Shown: in pieces, positions 13,367 to 17,085 of the stretch
Numbering within the stretch: the first letter of the stretch is position 1
Layout: every line of letters begins with the position of its first letter
Assembly: GCA_004555855.1 (NCBI GenBank)
Contig: SFJQ01000031.1
Coordinates: forward strand, 1 to 17,085
Direction of reading: 5' to 3'
Source of the DNA: [Eubacterium] saphenum
GTDB taxonomy: Bacteria > Bacillota > Clostridia > Oscillospirales > Ruminococcaceae
DNA: 17,085 nucleotides
Notes under the pieces: generated by a model
Database searches by the model: none
Seen by the model: the letters and a program-made list of their open reading frames with translations, nothing else
What the model was told of the DNA's origin: nothing
Translations under genes and position numbers: made by a program

Positions 13367-16276
13367 ATGGAAAAAATGACTTTGAAGGACTACGTTGATT
13401 ACATCGCGCAGTACGAGGACAAGATTGCCTATCGGTTTCTCACCTACGGGAATGTCACCGAGAAAACCTATCGCAAGCTCGCCGACGACAGCCGTAAAAT
13501 CGCGTCGCATTTTGCGAAAAACGGCATTTTCGGCAAGCATATCGCAATTCTCGGCTCGGCAAGCTACGACTGGATAACCGCGTATCTCGGCATTACGATA
13601 AGCGGAAATGTCGCTGTGCCGCTGGACAAAATGCTCCCGACAGAAGAAATCTGCAATTTAATTCGTATGGGCGATGTCGATTTGATGTTCATTTCGCCCG
13701 AGTTTTCCGAGAAAATCGACGAGTACGCGAAAAGCTCCGAAAAGCTCACGGAAATCATTCCGTTCGAGAGCAAACGGTTCAAGGAAATCAGAAAAACCGA
13801 GTTCGCCGAGCTGCCCGAAATTGACGAAAACGCCCTCGCGGAGCTGATTTTCACTTCGGGTACGACAGGCACGGGAAAGGGCGTTATGCTTTCGCACAAG
13901 AACATCACAAGCAACGTCCGGAACATTATTCCGTGCGGATTTAACAAGCAAAATCCTGCTGTCGTTATGTCGGTTTTGCCCATTCACCACACCTTCGAGC
14001 TTACCGTAAACAATCTCGGCGTGCTGTTTGCGGGCGCGACAATCTGCATTAACGACAGCCTTGAAAATATCATCAAAAATATGCAGCTTTTCAAGCCGAC
14101 GCTTATGCTCGTTGTGCCGATGATGGCGGATTTGTTCGCGAAAAAGATTAAAGACGCGCTCAGCGACCCCGTTCAGAGCAAAAAGTTCAAGGCGGGACTT
14201 GGCTTGTGCAAGGGCTTGAAAAAAGTTGGCATAAACGCCGAGCATCAGATTTTCGGGCAAATTCACAAGAAATTCGGTGGGCAGATGAGAAGGCTGCTGG
14301 TAGGCGGAGCGCCGCTGCGTGACGAAACGGCTGAAGTTCTGGAGAAAATCGGGCTTGAGGTTTATCAGGGCTACGGAATGACGGAAGTTGCGCCCGTTAT
14401 CAGCACAAATTCGCCCGATTTCGGCAACAAAATCGGCTCTGTCGGGAAGCTCATTCCGAACACCGAAGCGCGCATTAAAGACGGCGAAATTCAGATAAAA
14501 AGCCCGTCCGTGATGCTCGGCTACTACAAAAATCCCAAAGCTACCGAAGAGGCTTTCGACGAGGGCTGGCTGAAAACCGGCGACCTCGGCTTCATAGACG
14601 ATGACGGATTTATTTTCATCACGGGGCGCAAGAAAAACCTCATAATTCTCGATAACGGCAAGAATATTTACCCTGAGGAGCTTGAGGAACATCTCAACGA
14701 AATCGAGTGCATAAAAGAGTCGATGGTTTATCAGCACAAGGGCAAAATCTGCGCGATGGTACAGCTCGTTTCGTCCACCGAAAAGGAAACCGCAAAGGAA
14801 GCAATCCGCGACCTTAACGCGAAAATGCCGACATACAAGAAAATCAGCGGGATTACTTTCAGGACGAAGGATTTCCCGAAAACCACGACGCTCAAAATCA
14901 AGCGAAACGAGGTTATGAAGGAAATCATAGCGGGCGAGCAGAAAAAGCACGAGTACAAGCCGCCGCGAAATGAGGAAGAAAAGCAGATTTGCGATGTGTT
15001 TGAGCGCGTTCTCGGAAAGACGGGCGTGGGCATAACGGACGACTTTTTCGAGTCGGGAGGCGACAGTCTTTGCGCTCTCGAAGCGGCAGCGGAGCTTGGA
15101 ATACAGGCGCAGGATATCTACGATTATCCGACTCCCGCAAAGCTCGCCAACAGCCTTTCCCGCACGGCAAAATTTGACGCGGACAGAGTTCCCGACATCA
15201 ACGCGCTGATTGAAAAAACAGGCTCGGAGCATATTTCCGAACGCCCGAAAAGAGTGCTTCTGACGGGAGCTACGGGTTATCTCGGCGCGCATATTCTCCG
15301 AGAGCTGCTTGTGAATAAAATCGAGGTTGTTTGCCTTGTGAGAAGCCCGCAAAAGCTCAGCGCGATGCTGAAATACTACTTCCCCGCCGAGTGCAGCGTT
15401 ATGAGCTTCAAGGTTGTCACGGGCAATATCGAAGCGGAAAATCTCGGTCTTGAAAAGGCGACCTACGACAAGCTCGTTTCATCAATCGACACCGTTATCC
15501 ACACCGCCGCAAACGTCCATCACACGGGACGCTATGAGGAATTTGAACGGTCAAACGTTGTCGGAACACAGAATGTCATCGCGTTCTGCGAGAAGAGCGG
15601 CGCATTCCTTCACCACACGTCAACGGCAAGCGTGAGCGGCGCAGGTACCGTCAAGCAGGACAACCCGAGCGCGGTTCTCACGGAAAAAGTTCTCGATATC
15701 GGGCAGCACTACACGGAAAACGTGTATATCCGCTCGAAGTACAGAGCCGAGGAAAAGGTTATTCTCGCGCGCAAAAACGGGCTTCGCGCAAACATTTACC
15801 GCATAGGAAACCTGACTTGGCGCGTCAAGGACGGCGTTTTCCAGCGGAACTCCGACGACAACGGTTTCCTCAGCCGCTGCCGCGGAATAATGAAAGTCGG
15901 CGCGTATTACAGCGAGCTTGACGTTTTCCCGATTGATTTCACCGCGGTTGATTTGTGTGCCGAGGCTTATGTAAAGCTCGTTCTGAACGGCGACGAAAAC
16001 CAGATTTACCACATGGTCAACCCGAATATGATTTACATCAGAAACATCAGCAAAAAGCTCCGCTGCGCGCTTGTCCCGAAGCAGATTTTCGAGAAGCGTA
16101 TGATGGAGAAAAGAACCGACAAGGACGTTGCCGTGCTGTCGTTCTACAACGCGATTGCGTCCGTTTCCGAGAACATCGAGCTGAACTGCGATATAACCGT
16201 AAACAAGCTCAAAGAGCTTGGATTTAAGTGGCCCAAGATTAAGCTCGGATATCTCAGATATATGCTCAAGATTTGA
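13367..16276 (+). CDS. Adenylation - carrier - thioester reductase protein (carboxylic acid reductase-like)
   Basis: 969 residues in three domains. The adenylation domain (~1-525) has TSGTTGTGK (163-171), YQGYGMTE (333-340), TGDLG (404-408) and a catalytic-type Lys near 510, and looks like long-chain acyl-CoA synthetases. The carrier domain (~535-600) has FFESGGDSL with Ser567 for phosphopantetheine. The reductase domain (~625-969) has GATGYLG (634-640) for NAD(P)H, TSTASVSG, and the catalytic pair Tyr787/Lys791 in YIRSK. Such A-T-R proteins activate an acid with ATP, tether it as a thioester and release an aldehyde. No condensation domain is present, so it is not a peptide-bond-forming NRPS. 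AAAGGA precedes the ATG, and the alcohol dehydrogenase is 16 bases upstream. The required phosphopantetheinyl transferase is not in the window. The substrate is unknown; a fatty acid is the best guess from the A-domain type. Confidence 0.88.
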   Translation: MEKMTLKDYVDYIAQYEDKIAYRFLTYGNVTEKTYRKLADDSRKIASHFAKNGIFGKHIAILGSASYDWITAYLGITISGNVAVPLDKMLPTEEICNLIRMGDVDLMFISPEFSEKIDEYAKSSEKLTEIIPFESKRFKEIRKTEFAELPEIDENALAELIFTSGTTGTGKGVMLSHKNITSNVRNIIPCGFNKQNPAVVMSVLPIHHTFELTVNNLGVLFAGATICINDSLENIIKNMQLFKPTLMLVVPMMADLFAKKIKDALSDPVQSKKFKAGLGLCKGLKKVGINAEHQIFGQIHKKFGGQMRRLLVGGAPLRDETAEVLEKIGLEVYQGYGMTEVAPVISTNSPDFGNKIGSVGKLIPNTEARIKDGEIQIKSPSVMLGYYKNPKATEEAFDEGWLKTGDLGFIDDDGFIFITGRKKNLIILDNGKNIYPEELEEHLNEIECIKESMVYQHKGKICAMVQLVSSTEKETAKEAIRDLNAKMPTYKKISGITFRTKDFPKTTTLKIKRNEVMKEIIAGEQKKHEYKPPRNEEEKQICDVFERVLGKTGVGITDDFFESGGDSLCALEAAAELGIQAQDIYDYPTPAKLANSLSRTAKFDADRVPDINALIEKTGSEHISERPKRVLLTGATGYLGAHILRELLVNKIEVVCLVRSPQKLSAMLKYYFPAECSVMSFKVVTGNIEAENLGLEKATYDKLVSSIDTVIHTAANVHHTGRYEEFERSNVVGTQNVIAFCEKSGAFLHHTSTASVSGAGTVKQDNPSAVLTEKVLDIGQHYTENVYIRSKYRAEEKVILARKNGLRANIYRIGNLTWRVKDGVFQRNSDDNGFLSRCRGIMKVGAYYSELDVFPIDFTAVDLCAEAYVKLVLNGDENQIYHMVNPNMIYIRNISKKLRCALVPKQIFEKRMMEKRTDKDVAVLSFYNAIASVSENIELNCDITVNKLKELGFKWPKIKLGYLRYMLKI

Positions 16277-16291
16277 GAAATCTAAAAGGCA

Positions 16292-16327
16292 AAAAATCCC
16301 GCTTGCTGTACGGCAGGCGGGATTTTT
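16292..16327 (+). terminator. Rho-independent terminator after the A-T-R gene
   Basis: An 11-bp perfect stem AAAAATCCCGC / GCGGGATTTTT (16292-16302 with 16317-16327), a 14-base loop that can pair further, and a terminal T-run. It starts 15 bases after the stop codon and is AT-symmetric, so it could work on both strands. Confidence 0.92.
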
Positions 16328-16372
16328 GTCTGAAACGCGGCGATAACATTCGTTTTTTTGTAATGAAATGCC

Positions 16373-16401
16373 TTGATTTTTGCCGAGAGATATGATAAAA
16401 T
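16373..16401 (+). promoter_or_regulatory. Promoter of the MutS-like gene
   Basis: -35 TTGATT (16373-16378), 17-bp spacer, TGA and -10 TAAAAT (16396-16401). It lies about 45 bp before the MutS-like ATG, after the terminator, so the gene forms a separate unit. Confidence 0.72.
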
Positions 16402-16448
16402 GTGAATATGCAATTTTTCGGAATTGAGAGCAGAGGAGGATATACGAT

Positions 16449-17085
16449 ATGAATAACACAGGCTTCAGCATTCTTTACCCCGACTGCAGCAAAATACATT
16501 GCAAAAAGCTCTCGGAAGCAGCGCGGCACGATATCGGGCTGGACAACATTTGCGGGAAAATTACCGATGACGCCCGTGAACAGCAGCTGATAATGAATAT
16601 CCTGTCCGATATGACTTCGGACGCGGAAACGGCGCGTTATCGTCAGAAGGTTTTTGCCGACCTGCTGCGTCAGCCGAATCTCAGAAAACGGCTTATGAAG
16701 CTGTTTGATAAGGTTGAGTTCATCCGCGATTACGGGCTTTCGCGCAAAGAATCGGACGAAATGCTCGGGCTGTGGCACCTGATGCACCGTCTTGAGGAGC
16801 TGAACGATTACATCAAATGCGTGGAAGAAATGAGGGATTGCCTGTCGGAAGCAGATATCACCTCCGAAGGGCTTGCCGCGTTTAAAGCGCATATCGACAA
16901 GCTTTACAGCGACGCTTGCTTTGCGGAAATGAAAAAAGATATCGGTTCGATAAAAGCCGAAACATCGGATATTCAGAGCGTAACCGTCGGAATTAACGTA
17001 AACGAGCGCTTTGAAGCAGTGAGCTTGGGGCTGATTTCCGTGAACGACAAGCCGTTTAAAAAATCGAATTTGTTCAGTAATTTTG
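16449..17085 (+). CDS. MutS-related protein, N-terminal part (cut by the window edge)
   Basis: 212 residues are visible from the ATG at 16449, which has AGGAGG nine bases upstream. The sequence SDMTSDAETARYRQKVFADLL (~53-73), the helical stretch LWHLMHRLEELNDYIKCVEEM (~108-128) and IQSVTVGINVNERFEAVSLGLISVN (~175-199) resemble the core/lever region of a Clostridia-type MutS-like ATPase family. That family lacks the mismatch-recognition domain of true MutS. The diagnostic MutS ATPase domain would lie beyond the right edge, so the assignment rests on the core region. Function is unknown; related proteins bind branched or recombining DNA. It has its own promoter and no visible operon partner. 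Confidence 0.7.
   Translation, partial: MNNTGFSILYPDCSKIHCKKLSEAARHDIGLDNICGKITDDAREQQLIMNILSDMTSDAETARYRQKVFADLLRQPNLRKRLMKLFDKVEFIRDYGLSRKESDEMLGLWHLMHRLEELNDYIKCVEEMRDCLSEADITSEGLAAFKAHIDKLYSDACFAEMKKDIGSIKAETSDIQSVTVGINVNERFEAVSLGLISVNDKPFKKSNLFSNF

Noticed and set aside
13658..15352. 564-codon minus-strand frame
   Set aside because: It is antisense to the adenylation-carrier-reductase gene, whose motifs are unmistakable. The antisense frame is a by-product of codon use.
13367..16276. Peptide-making NRPS
   Set aside because: No condensation domain motif (HHxxxDG) is seen. The adenylation domain starts at the N-terminus, so the protein is an A-T-R reductase rather than a peptide synthetase.

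Overview
The window looks like chromosomal DNA of an anaerobic Gram-positive Clostridia-type bacterium (Firmicutes/Bacillota, possibly an Oscillospirales/Ruminococcus relative). This is inferred from the gene families, strong AGGAGG-type ribosome binding sites, AT-rich intergenic gaps with consensus sigma-A promoters, and Rho-independent terminators. There are eleven intact or edge-truncated protein genes, one short gene remnant, and no rRNA, tRNA, CRISPR array or insertion sequence that I can see.

Left part, minus strand (1-5780). A three-gene operon, MoxR AAA+ ATPase -> DUF58 protein -> membrane-bound transglutaminase (TgpA-like), is read from a consensus promoter at 5750-5778. After it comes a separately promoted sugar-type ABC solute-binding lipoprotein gene, which runs off the left edge. 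Between this block and the next lies a relic of a response-regulator receiver domain (5841-5942) followed by a hairpin.

Middle, minus strand (6003-9139). A two-gene operon encodes a 728-residue double phosphoribosyltransferase and an overlapping HAD phosphatase. The large protein joins the PRTase_2/TRSP and StiP-type PRTase/PELOTA_1 modules, which are normally known as separate proteins of the tellurium-resistance (Ter)-associated, predicted nucleoside-like metabolite pathway. It starts behind a roughly 175-nt leader with several hairpins and no recognised riboswitch class. This is the most unusual part of the window.

A divergent intergenic region (8929-9435) carries the leader, a minus-strand promoter, an 18-bp perfect palindrome, a second inverted repeat over the minus-strand -35 box, and two tandem plus-strand promoters.

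Right part, plus strand (9436-17085). An ABC-2 type transporter operon (ATPase plus two permeases) ends in a UUCG-loop terminator. Next, from a near-perfect promoter, comes an iron-type alcohol dehydrogenase followed by a 969-residue adenylation-carrier-reductase protein. Together these could activate a carboxylic acid, reduce it to an aldehyde and then to an alcohol. After a strong terminator, a MutS-like gene begins and is cut by the right edge.

Seven promoter candidates were found. All have a 17-bp spacer and six have TGn directly before the -10 box, which gives a consistent picture of the housekeeping promoter in this genome.
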